Source of the DNA: Diphasiastrum complanatum
Taxonomy: Eukaryota > Streptophyta > Lycopodiopsida > Lycopodiales > Lycopodiaceae
Length of the DNA stretch: 64,000 nt
Reading direction: 5' to 3'
Assembly: GCA_029204225.1 (NCBI GenBank)
Contig: CM055093.1
Location: 24,409,912-24,473,911, forward strand
Shown here: positions 1-11,802 of the stretch, in pieces
Position numbering within the stretch: the stretch's first letter is position 1
Layout: every line of letters begins with the position of its first letter
The notes under the pieces: model-generated
Databases searched by the model: none
What the model saw: only the letters and a program-made list of their open reading frames with translations
What the model was told of the DNA's origin: nothing
Position numbers and translations under genes: made by a program

Positions 1-1088
1 TATCCACTCTCCTTAACCATGTTGTTGTTGAGGGCTTCCCATCCTCTTGGTGCACCAACATCATACATCCTATCCATAAAAACGGTGACCCCATGGTACC
101 TGGTAATTACCGCGCTATTATGATTGGACATGTCCTCGCGAAGTTATATGGCGTCATCCTCCAGTCTGCAGTTAGCTCAGAAGCATAGTCCAGGAGATTA
201 CATGCTTTGGGTCAGGCAGGGTTCCGCGCTCATTATTCCACTACAGATCACATATTCACACTCCGAGCCATCATTGAGGAACCTAGACACAGGAAAGAAA
301 AAGTTTACTGTTGTTCTGTGGACTTCAGGAAAGCCTTTTAATCTATCCCACGCTCTTTACTTATCCAGAGACTTCGAGACCTAGGTTTCTCTACAGATAT
401 TATTCTAGCCGTCATGGCTGTCTATGAGAGGGTTTTGGGTTGCTTTCGTCATGGTAGTAGCATTTCTGAGCAGATCTGGAGTACTATTGGGGTTAAGCAG
501 GGATGCTCTCTCTAACCAGTTCTCTTTGGATTATATATTGACGAGCTAGAGCAAGTCATCTCTCAGTGAGGTGGGGACTGTTGTCGGCTGGGAGACATTT
601 TGATTGCCATCCTTCTCTATGCGGATGATGTGGTACTAGTCTCCTGTACCAGAGAGGGATTACAGAGACAGTTGGACTGTTTACACACTTTTTGTACTCA
701 GTGGGGTTTAGGGGTGAACCTCTCGAAGACCAAAGTTATGGTCTTCAATACCTCTCGAGCCTTCATGCAGCACCAGGAGCTTACCTTTGATGGACAGTCC
801 CTAGTGGTGGTTTCTTCATACACTTACCTGGGAGTGCTCTTCTCTGGTCCTACCTTCAGTATGAGACAGGCGGCTACTTCTAGACTTGGAAAGGGCCACT
901 CTTCCCTAGTCCAGCTGGAGAGATTTTGCTTCCGTAAGTCTATTCGGGATGCCCTGAGTAAGTGCAGACTGTTTGACACCATCGTCACCCCTTCAGCCTT
1001 GTATGCCGCAGAGATATGGTGTACAGGACTATCATCTTCACACTGGTCCAGCATTTCACGCTTACAGACCACATGTTGGCTCGCATGA
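1..1088 (+). pseudogene. LINE (non-LTR) reverse transcriptase remnant
   Basis: This is the 3' part of a LINE reverse transcriptase, cut by the window start. Conceptual translation gives, in order, an NYRAI-like motif (about 105-120), a GVKQGCSL motif (about 490-515), an LFGLYIDELE segment and the catalytic YADD motif at 618-629. The thumb-like segment continues to the stop at 1086-1088. Stops interrupt the frame upstream of 600, for example after the GCSL motif and before the YADD block, so only 600-1088 remains open. The frame would encode the polymerase that copies LINE RNA at a nicked target. It is non-functional here. No poly(A) tail or target duplication was identified, so the 3' boundary is uncertain. 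Confidence 0.85.
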
Positions 1089-1130
1089 TTCAACAAGACA
1101 TCATCACTAACCTTGCTCTTATCAATCAAT

Positions 1131-3786
1131 GAGCAAAAATTCTAACAACTCTCTACCAATGAATTGGAGGAAACACTAGCACAAGATCATGTACAACAAC
1201 AGGAAGTAAAGACGTTGGATGACAATTTGAGCGAACAAGAGACCATTGAAGTGGACAAACGAGTATATTGTTGTGTTGCAATATTGTGCATCGTCAATTC
1301 CTTCCCAAGTCATCTTCAAAGGACTATTTGCTCAAAGGAAACTTGTCGATCTACAGTTGTTTTTATTTTTTGTTGAATAAGTTGGCTTGAAAAATTGCGC
1401 TATATTGGTGAATAGCGAGACTTGTAACAATGGTTGTAAGGCCCAAATTAGCCAGATAAGGCCCCAAACTCATGTTAGAGGCACAAAGGACCACCATAAA
1501 TAGAGGAGGTCGTGCTAATTTGGAGGCAATTCCACTTTTGTCTAATTTTGAGTTCTATATGTTCCTCGAGCTTCTCTTTGAGAGCTATGGCTTTTGCCAA
1601 ATTCCAATGGATGGTTCATGTGCCTATCATCAATCACATGAGGGCTTGATCATACTCTAGTTTTAGGCTTCATGTATTGAATGATCAATAATGATGATGA
1701 ATCTAACCTAGCTTTGCCATATTGGGTGAAGATTTTCTCTAATTTTTCTAGTGTTTTTATTTCTTGATATATTCTTGGATTCTTGCTTTCACCATGTTAA
1801 TTTGATGTTTAAGAATGGATTACATGTTAGGATGCTATGATTGGCACATGACAGCATGTACAACATCTTACACGCCAACATCTCAATTCTTAGATTGCTA
1901 ACTACAACAAAAGTGAGTCGCTATAAGAAAATAAATGATCCAAAAACTTCAGAAAATGACACAAAAAAGTTAAATATAAAGGACAAAAACTACTAATGAA
2001 TTTGAAAGAGGCTCAAATGAGTGGATTTCTATCATAAAGTGAAGTAGAAGTGCACTACTATGGAAACCTAAATATATCTCCACAAAAGTCCACATAAAAG
2101 TACGAAAGTGATAACCTCATTCCAGTTCTACTGCAAAAAACGACTCACAAGGAATACAAGCAATATATGTCGATCAAACTTAGGACTTTGCAACAAGATT
2201 CTCTAAGTTCTTAGATATAACCAGTCTCTAACTTGTTGTCCAAAAGCACGATACTTGATCGGCTAATCTAAAGACGATTTCTTTCTTGGACACATAATTT
2301 TTTATAATGATCATCCTAGGACTCTAAGCAGTTGTCGATCATCAAAGCACAATATTGCAAACATAAAGTGCAACAGGCTCCATTTTGACTCAACACTTGA
2401 ATTCGTCAATTTTGATCACAACACAAGAATTTAGCGTGGTGATAAAATCTTCCATTAGATCAAAAAATGTATAGATTGATTAACAAGGAAATAGGTAAAA
2501 CTTAGCTCACTTATGTTCATCACATGAGTTTGGTCTACAATAGAGCTGAGCTCATCGCAAAACGTGTAAACAAACAAGAGATTTGAACATCAATCATGAA
2601 TATCGAATCTCTCAATCTCTATTCTCTTCAAATGTAAAAGGTAATACAGACATTCTTAGGGTTAGGGTTTTTGGTGAACCCAAAACCATGTGCCATAACA
2701 ACTTGACTCTAAAAAGTTTTAAACCAAATTCATTTTTAACTACTTGGGTTCCTTTTCATTTTTAACTACTTGGGTCCCTTTTCATTTTGGGCCCAACTGA
2801 GAGCTAGTCTACCTCTAATTCTCGTGCCTTTGGCTTGCGAGTACATTGCACCTTCTTCTATGGGTGTCTGACTTTATTTTTCTAGTAGACGTAATATTTT
2901 TGCGGACTCGGCCATGTTTTTATTTCCATCCACGCAAAGTATGGTTGTGAGGCACTGGGCTTTGTTTTCGCCTGTTGGCTGGTCCGCTGCTTGTCGACTT
3001 CGATGGTGGTGACGCTCCCGGTAGATTTGGATTCTGGATCCAAATCTACTGGGAGCGTCACCACCAACGATGTTGCATGAAGTGTTGGATAAATCCTCTA
3101 CGGGCTATACCCTCCTATGAGCATAATCCTGTGAGCATTGCAGCTGAAAAATAGACGATTCTGCACTACGCAAGTGCTGGACCTGACAGGTGTTGATGTG
3201 GGGGGTGGGCTAGCGAAATGCCTTAAGTCTTAATAACGTGTGTATTGAAAGCCTTGTTGACAGGTTTGAAAGCATTTGAATTTTATGAAAACCCTAGAAT
3301 GGTGCATAACCCATATACATGTAAAATGGCATGTATCCAGGTCACATTCTTAAGGTGGGAGTCAATTATTCTAACAAATATCAGTTAATTCTTGGGAGTA
3401 ACAAAAAACTAACTAATACAAAGGGTTAACATTTATAGAGGTAACATTTACCCAGGGTTGACTATAATAAGAGATTCTCTACAGATGTATGTCCACACTG
3501 AAAAACGGTCAAAATCTGTTGGAAGCTATTGCTTGATTCAGAACAATCTGGTCAATAAGAAGTTTAAAGTTCGAAAAATGTTTCTCCAAAAGGATCGCAT
3601 GAATTTCATACTTGACCAACATGATGTACCTACAAGAAGTAAAATGAGGAAGTTTAACCTTTAGTCAAATTGCATAAGAGTTGCAAAGGATGCACCATTT
3701 GACGAATACCACAAGAAATTTCACACGTTTAGTCATAAAATTAGCCATGTTTTAACTTCCAAAAAGAAAGCTCTTGGCTATCATAC
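1131..3786. other. No recognised gene; possible intron or 3' flank of the DUF1336 gene
   Basis: I searched both strands for the missing C-terminal exons of the minus-strand DUF1336 gene and found none. The stretch holds a 27-28 bp tandem repeat (about 2734-2790, two copies), two overlapping TTAGGG-type motifs near 2657-2672, and a strong hairpin at 3005-3065, listed separately. A short open frame at 1472-1660 (+) contains DGSCAYH, loosely like the DG(N/S)C motif of OTU proteases, but this is too weak for a call. Confidence 0.4.
3005..3065. repeat. Near-perfect inverted repeat (28-bp arms, 5-bp spacer)
   Basis: Left arm 3005-3032 and right arm 3038-3065 are reverse complements with a single mismatch (G versus A in the CCCGG/CCCAG position), separated by TCTGG. 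It would form a very stable hairpin in DNA or RNA. No transposon ends or target duplication were recognised around it. Confidence 0.9.
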
Positions 3787-5612
3787 TTCATGTAATTGGG
3801 TGCCCGGAGCTTGAATGTTGAAGGACTAAGGGTTGACCAGCATCCCTCCTTGCACTCATTTGACGAACAAGGAACCTGTGTACCCGCTCGAGGCACCTTG
3901 ATGGAAACTTTTGATACTTCTGCCTCTGCACAGGCCCAAGCTTTATGACAAGAAAAAGAATAAAAGTCTACTAACAGATGTCAAGTTCTAAAAAAACTCA
4001 ATCATTTGATAATGTGGAGCTGTTGTATTGGGCAAAATACAACCTACAATAGATAAGAAGCCACTCACTAGCAACTGTATGGAGACCATTCTAGAATTTT
4101 GAGCTGTTTCACTTTATCGGGTAAAGCAACCCTTTTGATTGCAGTATGATGCGTGAGGCCCTAAAAACACATGTATTCTGAAACGAGATTCTTTTAAACT
4201 GGTGAGTTATAGTAGCCTATAGCAAACAAAGACCTGTGGCCTTCTTGTTGAGAAGAGCTGCCAAAATAGGTAGAGTGCAACATCATGCTTAAGATCTAGC
4301 CAAATACATTTGAATAGCAGATGTATCCAGAAAAAATTACTTACGGGAAGGCAAACCATCGTTTGAATCGAATGAGGGGCGTCGCTTGAATGAAAACCAT
4401 CGAGATGTCTTTTTTCTTTGTAAACTTGAATGAGGACTTGCAGACCTTTTCTTTTCATTTGAGATGATGCCACTCATCAAGCATGGTAAACAAAACCTTT
4501 CATAAGTGTGCTGGTCAAACTTCCGGTCCTCCATACTGCTGTGGCCATCATCCATAACAGGGGTAACACTGACAACACTGGTTTTATGGAAGGCATCTGA
4601 TACATTTTTCAGATTTGTCACATCAGATAGAATAGTAGGAGTGCTATCCTTCTGTTGCTGTGCTTCATCTGCCGTTTCTGCAAACAGCAAATGTAAAGTT
4701 CTTCGTGATGGTTTTGCATCATACATCTTGCTAGATACCAAAGATACTGCTGTTTCGTGTGATTCTGAATGTCCCACAGATTCTAGTAAGTCCTGTGTTG
4801 CCTCAAGCTTCTGCAGTCTTTCCTTAAGAGCAGCAAATGTGGGTCGCGGAGTCCCTGGAAGACTTCGAGGAAGGCTGAGTGTGTTTCCCGCAGAAGATAC
4901 AAGATCTGTACATAATAATATGTTGGTATATAATTCTACAATATCACCATCTTCATATATCCAGCACACCAACAAGCCATAGCATGACCACTATCTAAGA
5001 GCGTCAATAGGTAGTTTCTTCAACATGGTGTCTGAATGCAAGCTTGTTAATTAGGTTTTATCTGGAACTATTGTCATTCATACTCAACAATATTTTTGGC
5101 AAGAATAACAAATAAAATCAGTGCCAAAAACCTCATGTCTCCTTTACAAAGAACATGAATGGTTAATACCATCATATACGCTTAGATATTCTTCCTCCGA
5201 ATCAGATCCAAGCCGCATTTCAGCATCAAACCACGTATCTTCTCTGCTCCCTGGGGAAAAAATCGCAAAGACAGTCAAGTAAAGGGGTTAGGACTAAAAG
5301 CTCTTGTTGGTCATAAAAATGCTGGTGCTTTGTCTGCAATTGACCAGAGAAGAAACTGTACATACCAAAATGCAAATTAAGGTCTTCTCTGACAAGCATG
5401 TGTTCAATTCTTTAAAGGTATAGTAAAAGGTTGATTCATGTTTCTCTGTTGGAATGTTCTCCTAGCACCCCTGATCATGTCTGATAGATAGAAAGCATTT
5501 AGAACTTTTAACAGACACTAAATCAAACCATAGATGCACTGCGTTTCTGAAACGCGTTTCAGAATCGCGTTCAGAAACGCGTTTCTGAAATTTGAAAAAA
5601 AATTCCAGAAAC

Positions 5613-5652
<40 letters not shown>

Positions 5653-6946
5653 TATATATATTTTGGTTTTTTTATGGGCAATATGGGTATCAGATGAAAG
5701 CTCTAATTAAGAGCATAATTACTGTGTAGTTTGTCGACTGTTTCGGGTGCAGGATGGTCCAGTTCAGGTGCATCAATCCATGTTGGGTTCTGTCAAGGAT
5801 AAAAATTCAAAACTAACCTCTAGCCTGTCTGTTACAATCACAGATGGTCCCAGTAAGTGTGTTTTCGCTCAGGGAGTTGGAAGGCCAAGTCATGAAGAGG
5901 CCTTACCGTCGGGGCCGGGGTCTCGGGGGGCTACCGCCCCCCGAACCCCCTGAGCATTTATTGAAAACCAGAGCAAATAACAACCAAATAGCTATTGAAA
6001 ATAAGATTTGTTTGTGCCCCATCTACGACACTTCTGAGAGGCAAAACGCTGGTTTGACCATTGATCCCCTAAAAAAATTTCAGCCATAAGCTATTTTTCC
6101 AAAAAAAAAAATTAATTTTTTTTTTTTTTTTGCGATTCTGGGAGGAGAAACGCGGTTTCCGAAACGTCTCCTCCCAGAAACGCGATTCTGTGCAACTATG
6201 AATCAAACTAGTATGTTTCAGCTCCTCAAGTGTAGTATTGCTTAGTCTTTAAGTAGTTAAAAACTGTGCAAAGATATCATTAGCGATAGAACATTCTTGG
6301 CTTGAAAGAGCCATTCAAAGAGTAACTGGCCTAAGACTTTTTCTCAACACCATGCAGCAACCATTTTATCCTATTCGGCATTCCAATTGGCATGCTAGAA
6401 TTTTCTTTCCTAATAGTTTTCCTTGACTATGCATAGAAATTGCCAATGGAAGTTGGTCAACTTGAGTACCTCCACGATAATCAGAGGTTTTAGTCTCTCT
6501 CCCCACCCCTTTTGCACAAAAAATCAACCATTTGTCATTGTCACACTTTCCATATCCAAAGCTATGTAACAGTTTTACAGCTACAAATTTGTCAAAATTT
6601 GTAAACTGAGAGCTTCATAGAGGTAAAAATTCATCAAATAGTAGTGAAATGCCTGATTATAAATGAAAGTATTACATATTGACAAACTACTGGCAAACTC
6701 ACTTCTTGTAGCTGCTTTTCTCTTGATTTCCACCAGAGTATCACCATCTAAACAGATGTATTTGGATGCATCAAAACTCTCCACCTTGACGTCAGACTGA
6801 AATGTAGGCACATCATAGACATCTGCTACAGGTAGGCCAGGGAAATGCGTGTTGAACTTCGCACAATCTTTCCTGGGTCTCAAATAGCGGATACGTTGGT
6901 TATGTTTTTTTGGGATCTTTCTGCTAGATGAATTGCACCCTCCCAT
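3787..6946 (-). CDS. DUF1336 / EDR2-like protein, N-terminal 341 codons (C-terminus missing)
   Basis: Four exons join in phase: 6703-6946, 5170-5250, 4345-4905 and 3787-3925 (minus strand). Every junction has GT/AG signals (donors GTGAGT, GTATTA, GTAAGT and GTATGA). The protein starts MGGC, predicting N-myristoylation with nearby palmitoylation and so membrane attachment. Exon 2 encodes an acidic WFDAE...SDSEEEYLSVYDD block, and exon 3 a CLPCL...RRKTSRWFSFKRR basic block. Exon 4 encodes the start of the DUF1336 domain (GTQVPC...CWSTLSPSTFKLR, residues about 309-337). This order matches the plant MGxCVS-type DUF1336 family, related to the C-terminus of ENHANCED DISEASE RESISTANCE 2. The remaining domain (about 180 residues expected) was not found. 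It lies beyond the window, across a very long intron, or is lost. Intron 1 carries a hAT element. Molecular function is not established for this family. Confidence 0.82.
5521..6208. mobile_element. Non-autonomous hAT element in intron 1 of the DUF1336 gene
   Basis: The element spans 5529-6200 (672 bp) and is flanked by an identical 8-bp duplication, AATCAAAC, at 5521-5528 and 6201-6208. This target-site length is typical of hAT transposons. The ends are inverted: the left begins CATAGATGCACTG and the right end, reverse-complemented, begins CATAGTTGCACAG. Subterminal regions are rich in GAAACGCG palindromes. The interior has an AT dinucleotide run (about 5617-5660), a G/C-rich block near 5910-5950 and A/T homopolymers near 6100-6130. 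No transposase is encoded, so it would need a transposase in trans. Its termini resemble the right end of the hAT at about 55.1 kb. Confidence 0.88.
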
Positions 6947-7907
6947 TTTGATAAAATCACTGCTCAGGCATCTTCCTCTTGCTCGAACTCATACAGCTGA
7001 CTATTGCAGTCTTCAGAATCAAAGTTGTCAATTATGCACAATAAGGACACCATCAACAGTTCAATAAATTTTTCTCCTTCACAGAGGACGAGTCATTCCA
7101 AGATAGGACTTGAATTTCCACGTTATTTTATGGTAGCAACCCCAAAGTCACAGGAATTTCTAAACACTTTGAACATTGCAGGCCACCAATCTGCAATGCC
7201 ATGATCAACAGCAAAAGAACGTCGCATTGTCATTGACAAAGTTTTTTTCAGCTGAGACAACTTGCTAACTTAGCAATTTTCAAGGGTTCTTACAGCCGAA
7301 ATTTTCATAAGTTACTAACAAGCTTCCGAAAACACTCTAGCATCCTCCACATCCTAAAATCAGCAACGTGAAACAACTTCCAAGTCAATACCTTTATAAG
7401 AAAAGCCAGGGCCTGAATGAACATAATGGAGTTTCTTTGAAAAGAATAGTCAAAACAAAATCTCTGTTATTGCCAGAATTCAACTGTGTCAAAACAAAAT
7501 CCTGACATTTCGATTGTGTTTTTTGTGTTCTCCTTTACAAGTTAGGACTCCAAGATCTATTGGTTACCAGCGATAATCTTACCGTGATATTCTCAAAACT
7601 ACATCAGTTGAATTAGTTCCGGTCACCCCATTGAATTTTGATATCAACCTATAGTTTCTTCCTTTTCTCCTTAAAAACATGAGGCGTATAAGCTTCTGAA
7701 ACCTTTCTGCAAGATGGAAAATTCTTATACTGCTTGTAAGATTAGAACCTTCAAGCATTTACGGCAGACAATCTGAACCATGAACCTGTAATTGTAAGCA
7801 ACACTCTGCTTAGCGACTCTACATACCAAAATCACAAATCTCCTAAAGTCCCCAAATTATAAAATAATTTTATGAATGCAACAGTAAAAACATGGTCCTC
7901 CAATAAG

Positions 7908-7969
7908 GGGGCTGGTGAAGACTTCATTTCCTGTATTTGAGGTTAGGTGTTCGACTCCAATCAGCCCCA
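7908..7969 (+). repeat. tRNA-like or SINE-like sequence with a related copy near 8395
   Basis: GGGGCTG at 7908-7914 is complementary to CAGCCCC at 7962-7968, and a TTCGACTCC box lies just before the 3' strand, as in a tRNA gene. However, no proper T-stem or anticodon arm can be drawn. A diverged relative (GTGAAGACTTTC... then ACAAATGAGAACATAC) lies at about 8395-8465. It is probably part of a dispersed repeat rather than a working tRNA gene. Confidence 0.25.
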
Positions 7970-9032
7970 CAAATGAGGACATACAAGGGAAGTTCACGAA
8001 TAAAGTCAGCCTTCATGGCATATAGCTGCTTTGGAAGCAGAAAAAACTGCAACATGTGGTATTCGATGTAAAGAGATTATAGCTCATAAAAAGTCAAAAA
8101 GGGCCGCTTCAGAATTTTCAACCGTAAGAAGGGGTATATGCCTCAACATCCTTTATGTTTGGAAAACTATTTTCTAGTGAATTTCCACATCATCTTGGCA
8201 CCTGTCTTCACACCAGTAATTTGCAGCTGTAGATTGGTCAGCCTATTTACCAAAGCCAATCAAGCAGTAAGGAAGGTTTTCGGAGAGAGTAATCTGTAAA
8301 AGCGACTTCATATGCGAGTGAGGGTTTCAACGTCGTTTTGTTTCGCTTGAACAGAACGGATCAACACCTAGTAAGTGATGAAGGCTGTTCTCCAGTAAGT
8401 GCCAGCCCGTGAAGACTTTCTTTCCTCTATGTGAGGTGTCAGCTGCACAAATGAGAACATACAACAAATAAGTGATGAAAGCTTGGATATCATACCATAA
8501 TGTCAACTATTCACCGCCAAATGAGTTGATCTGTTAAGCCAGTTCCAGTTTCAGTTCCTCATATTAGCCCCGACCTGCAGGTACCCAGATACATAAGCAA
8601 ATCAGTACGGACGTTTCTCGAACAGTACAAATAAATATCCAAATCGGTAGGGGAATGTATAGAACAAAACAACTGCACATGCGCAACTCTGTACGGTGGT
8701 TTTAGCGAACAATATATTGATGGAAGTCGGAAAGGTAGCGATAGCGGGGAGTAATTACAGACGTATACGGCAAGTAAAACATGCATATTGAGTATTCAAG
8801 GCGTGGCTTCTGTATGTGTAATATTACACAGGAAACAACAATGTAGTGGTGTGCAGCAGAAGATGACGCATATAAATCGTTCACGACATGACTTCAGAAG
8901 GCATAATATCGCACAGAAAACATCGTGGCATGCACACGTTTATGATGAACCGAAAATGCATATAACGCAATCACGCCATAACTTCAGCTCGTATAATCTC
9001 ACAAAAAAAAACAACAAGATGTGCGCACTTAC

Positions 9033-9313
9033 CATGATTTTCTTGATTCAGGATGATGTAACTTCGAATCAGTGGAAATTCCAGAAGAATAGGCAGCAAA
9101 CGCAGGACTGAGTGTGAGCTTGTGCTGCTCCTTTCACATCGTTTTGTTGAAGCCGTCGGTGCGACCGGAGAGGCAGAAACATGCTGTGTGAAACATATTT
9201 ACAATTCCTGCCTCATTACAGAAACAAAATCTGTTGAAGAAGGGCTTCCAGTTAGCGTCATTTTCAAGCTCTATCTCGAACGAGTCAGAAAACATGCTTT
9301 GATTGACAATTAA
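9033..9313 (-). other. Possible 5' UTR exon of the DUF1336 gene
   Basis: On the minus strand a consensus donor (ATG|GTAAGTG, plus-strand 9027-9035) ends a non-AT-rich segment that runs up to about 9310. It would splice across about 2 kb to just upstream of the start codon at 6946. This is inference from a single splice site. The upstream boundary and transcription start are not visible, and 7010-9030 otherwise contains no recognisable gene. Confidence 0.25.
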
Positions 9314-9567
9314 AGAGTAATGAAAGACGAATGTTAACGTCTAACTTACTTGTATATTGAAATATTTCAATTATGCAGCAGTCTCAAACCTCCATCACAA
9401 AGATATTTGCAACTTTTTCTGCACAATACATTAATATCTCTTCTGTATCTATTATCTCTGGAATTATAGATAAGTAATTAGAATCCTTTGTTGATCATGT
9501 TACCTGAACTACATCTTATTTCTGCTCTCCATCTCCCTCGCATTCCAATTGCTCATCGCCAATATCG

Positions 9568-9577
9568 TGTGTGTGTG

Positions 9578-9608
<31 letters not shown>

Positions 9609-9624
9609 ATCTCTCTCTCTCTGC
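9568..9624. repeat. (GT)n/(CT)n microsatellite
   Basis: A short GT run (9568-9577) passes into about 45 bp of CT repeats with two TAT interruptions. Open frames here are low-complexity artefacts. Confidence 0.95.
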
Positions 9625-11263
9625 AGTGCGAGTAGTAGTTTCACTTTCAAGGTTCGAGTCACCACCGTCCGATTCTTTAGATATGCTTTAGATGCTGCCA
9701 CGTATTCATGAGCTCGTCCATGGAGGCGTGTTTTATTTCTAGGTAAGTACCCTGCTGCCTGTTGACACAATTGAATATATATTAAATGGCGCTTTTCTTT
9801 TTGATGGGTACCTTTAAGATGCTTTTGGTGTTGCTGTTATGACCAGCTTTTGCTTGCAATTGTGCCTATTTTTATGGATAACACCCAAGAAATAAATAAG
9901 TACTCATAAAGTCATGGCTAATGAGTAAGGAGTGGTCCCCGAAGTGGCTAATGAGTAAGGAGTCGGGACCTTTGTCTCACACACACGCGTATCTCTGTCT
10001 CTCTCTCAAAAAAATGTAACAGAAACACGCGCACATACACAAGGTCGAGGGCCCATTAAAAAGGGACAAAGTTTTCCGTAGTCGTAATCTCTGTTTTAAC
10101 TTTTTAATGAAGAGAATCGTGCTGCCTCCCACAACAGAATCTCTCAAAGCAAAAAAAATTATATGCACCTTCCTATTGCCGAAAGGTGCATGTAAAAAAA
10201 TTTACGGCAAAAAAAATATTGAAAAAAAAGTAAAAACAAAAATTACTGCAAGGAAGGACACCTTCCTAGAGGCATTCTGCCCTTCCAGGCAAAATGCCTT
10301 CCGAGGGCGCCCCCCCCCCCCCCCCCCAAGAGCAATAGGATGCATTGTGCAAGTTAAAGGTTGGAATGGCAAAAAGTAGGCCATTTTAATACATGGGAGA
10401 ACAACCATCTCTCAAAAACACAGAGGCCGAACACTACACACACCAAAGCCATGTGAAAAGTATTGGCTAGGTGAGGCTAAACCATTGTACACCTAGCAAA
10501 ACAATGCCTCAAAAAGCTCACGTGCAAGCGGGATACATTACCCCCTCCACCAACTTACAATTTCCCATCAAACAATTATACTACATGTCACCTGACTGAA
10601 TTGTTACAATCTGCCATTGATTAACTATCAGCCATGTCTCTTGTGTGTGCCCAACTTTTTTTCCTTGGCCCTTCTGCAACAACAATGCTCACCATGGATT
10701 CATCGACATGGTACCAAACTGAAATGACATAGTGCCCTTATGACATGGTGGTAGACACACACCTCATATTTAAATATGAAAACTATTTTTTATCACATTG
10801 TATAAGACTAAAAGCTTTGACCAAGGTCTTTTTCCAATTTGCTTTTTTGTTTTAAAAAATAATAACTTTATGCAAGGTTGCTTATTATTCAAGTATTCAG
10901 TGATTGTTTCAAGTCCTAGCCAAAGGCATACTATTAAAAGCTCAATGCTTGGCCCTTCTAGGAAAGCAGAAAATATATGAGAATTTTAGACAACTTCACT
11001 TAAAAGATTGTTTTCACAAGATCTTAAAGAGTTTCTTCTTGATATTGTATTCCTAACAAGTTCTATTTAGGTTGATTGTCTTGCATTTTTTGTTGATAAG
11101 CTCCTTTTTCCCGTTTCATTGGCATAACAAAACGATTGTATCAATTTACATAAGATATGATACATAGATGATCAATATCGAAGTGACACCATTGCTAAAG
11201 TGAAAAATGTCATGTAGGGTCCCTATATAGTACAATTGAGAGGTCATCATAGGTGGTGAATTA

Positions 11264-11420
11264 TTTAGCTTCAACTAGCATATCAATCAAATTGGACTTG
11301 CAATTATATAAGGTTTTCTCAATTGAAGTGATGGATTGCCTAGCTTCAACTAGCATATCAATCAAATTGGATTTACAATTTTATAAGGTTTCCTCAAATA
11401 ATTATACACCAAATTATGAA
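11264..11420. repeat. Two-copy 75-bp tandem repeat
   Basis: TAGCTTCAACTAGCATATCA starts at 11266 and again at 11341, giving a 75-bp period with a few substitutions. Both copies remain open in one frame only because 75 is a multiple of three. Confidence 0.85.
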
Positions 11421-11658
11421 GTTCACAACCTATAATATGATGGCTTTCTTAGTGTCAAGTAATATCGCATTGAAAAACTAAGTTGAGTGGCTTTTTCCTT
11501 GACTCCATCCTTAAATGTCTTGGTAAAAATTATCATTATATTTACAGCCCCACTCGGCTTCCCACACTAATTACCAGCGGTTGGACCATTACTTTTGGGA
11601 TTACATGACTACTACTTCTAAAAACTTCCCATGTTTCTACAAGTGATTTTAATGTATT

Positions 11659-11802
11659 ATGGAAGGAGCCGGGGGCACAGACCGTTCTGCCCGGTAAGGA
11701 TTTCCAAAAAAATTTGGGCGAGGCCTGAAAAATTTTGGGCCGAGCCTAAAAATTTTGGGAAAGCCGAACCAGGCAGAATGGCTGTGCCCAGCCTCCTTCC
11801 AT
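11659..11802. mobile_element. Small foldback / MITE-like element
   Basis: About 144 bp with imperfect inverted ends of about 35 bp. The left end reads ATGGAAGGAGCCGGGGGCAC and the reverse-complemented right end reads ATGGAAGGAGGCTGGGCAC. The middle has two AAAATTTTGGG repeats. It looks like a miniature inverted-repeat element. No convincing target duplication was found, so the superfamily is unassigned. Confidence 0.5.

Noticed and set aside
1472-1660. Possible OTU protease fragment (DGSCAYH)
   Set aside because: Only one short motif resemblance, no second motif and no splice context.
2640-2680. Telomere-like GGGTTAGGGTTT as an interstitial telomere
   Set aside because: Only about two units; too short to be more than a chance or promoter-type motif.
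5747-6089. Two short overlapping frames inside the hAT element
   Set aside because: They sit wholly within the non-autonomous element and match no transposase motif.
8559-9313. Several open frames on both strands
   Set aside because: No conserved motifs; better explained as UTR or promoter of the minus-strand gene.
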